Source of the DNA: Bacteroidia bacterium
Lineage (GTDB): Bacteria > Bacteroidota > Bacteroidia > JABDFU01
Direction: 5' to 3'
Length of the DNA: 7,181 bases
Assembly (NCBI GenBank): GCA_020849195.1
Contig: JADLGT010000035.1
Span: 1-7,181, forward strand
A model generated the notes under the pieces. It worked only from the letters and a program-made list of their open reading frames with translations, was not told where the DNA came from and ran no database searches. Positions 6,493 through 7,181 of this stretch are shown here, one piece after another. Each line of letters starts with the position of its first letter. The first letter of the stretch is position 1. Position numbers and translations under genes: made by a program.

Positions 6493-7133
6493 CTGAGGCA
6501 ATTTTAAAAGGAGTTGGATTAGGAATGATGTTGGCCTTTGCCTTCGGACCATCGTTTTTTGCATTACTTCAAACCAGTATTAAAAATGGTCTAATCTCAG
6601 GCATTACTTTAGCACTTGGTATTTTTGTTAGCGATATAATTTATGTAACGGTAGCCTACTTTGGCGCAACAAGTTTATTAAACAACGAACGCAACAAATT
6701 TTATATAGAAGTTATTGGAGGAATATTATTGATTTTATTTGGTGCAGCAGCGTTATTTCAAAAAAAGGAAATAAAAAAGAACGAAGAAATTATTTTAGAA
6801 AAGTGGTCGGTAACTTTCGTAAAAGGATTTTTGCTTAATACATTTAATCCGGCAGTTTTTTTTCTTTGGTTTGTTTGGGTGAGCATCATCAGTGCCGAAT
6901 TTAAATTTTCAAATCTCCATATCTTGGTCAGCCTTGGATCGGCACTTACTACGGTTGTTTCAACGGACATATTAAAGGCAATAATTGCTAACCAATTACG
7001 AAATGTTATGACACCGACAGTTCAGCAATGGGCTAATCGTTTGCTTGGTTTAGTTTTAATAACTATTGGCATTAACCTCATGTGTCAGGATTGTCTGCTG
7101 CATTTATTTTTCAAAATTATTGGGAAGGAATAA
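6489..7133 (+). CDS. LysE-family amino-acid/small-molecule exporter
   Basis: This is a 214-residue inner-membrane protein with six predicted transmembrane segments at about 5-27, 38-60, 71-90, 112-134, 144-166 and 182-204, the standard LysE/RhtB layout. Family signatures visible are GPSFFALLQTSIKNG (20-34) in the first segment, SDIIYV with Asp49 in the second, and GFLLNTFNPAVFFLWF (113-128) in the fourth; Asp159 lies in the fifth. The charged loop KKEIKKNEE (92-100) separates the two halves. Known relatives export lysine, arginine, homoserine, threonine, cysteine or similar compounds by proton-coupled transport; the substrate here cannot be read from sequence. The start ATG lies inside the stop codon of the GH3-family gene (ATGA), so its translation probably depends on that of the enzyme, and the enzyme's product or an amino acid tied to its reaction is a reasonable cargo guess. 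The remaining 48 bases after its TAA show no gene and no clear terminator. Confidence 0.9.
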   Translation: MTEAILKGVGLGMMLAFAFGPSFFALLQTSIKNGLISGITLALGIFVSDIIYVTVAYFGATSLLNNERNKFYIEVIGGILLILFGAAALFQKKEIKKNEEIILEKWSVTFVKGFLLNTFNPAVFFLWFVWVSIISAEFKFSNLHILVSLGSALTTVVSTDILKAIIANQLRNVMTPTVQQWANRLLGLVLITIGINLMCQDCLLHLFFKIIGKE

Positions 7134-7181
7134 ACGCCATCATTGTACAGTATCCAATCCTCTAAACTAAAAAAACCTTGA

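Overview
This A+T-rich window reads like a member of the Bacteroidota. Two adjacent loci encode proteins with C-terminal signals of the type IX secretion system (T9SS): one type A sorting domain and one type B domain (the gliding-motility-associated C-terminal or CHU_C domain). Translation starts have A/T-rich leaders without clear Shine-Dalgarno sequences. One candidate promoter element fits the Bacteroidota TAnnTTTG form. All recognisable genes lie on the + strand. Nothing in the sequence fixes the genus.

Layout. (1) 1-1131 is the 3' part of a gene for a secreted sialidase/BNR-type beta-propeller protein ending in a T9SS type A domain; it is open from base 1, so its start lies outside the window. 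(2) 1132-1641 has no intact gene. It holds a decayed fragment of a Fic-family gene (about 1172-1410) and, near its right end, a candidate promoter. (3) 1642-4665 was evidently one reading frame of 1007 codons: signal peptide, ENKGQW-type N-terminal domain, seven SBBP-like propeller units, PKD domain, Ig-like segment and CHU_C/type B sorting domain. A single in-frame TAG at 3583-3585 splits it inside the sixth unit. The 5' product would be secreted but lack its sorting domain; the 3' part has no plausible start of its own. (4) 4666-4944 is a gap with a weak stem-loop just after the stop codon and a long imperfect inverted repeat (4773-4817). (5) 4945-7133 is a two-gene operon with a 4-base overlap: a GH3-family acyl-adenylating enzyme followed by a LysE-family exporter.

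How the genes may work together. The first half concerns cell-surface or secreted T9SS cargo, with signs of gene decay (Fic remnant, nonsense codon). The second half is the best candidate for a little-described functional unit. Plant GH3 enzymes join carboxylic acids to amino acids, and LysE-family proteins export amino acids and similar small molecules. A translationally coupled GH3-LysE pair therefore suggests that an acyl-amino-acid or related metabolite is made and exported. That link is inference; neither substrate can be read from the sequence.
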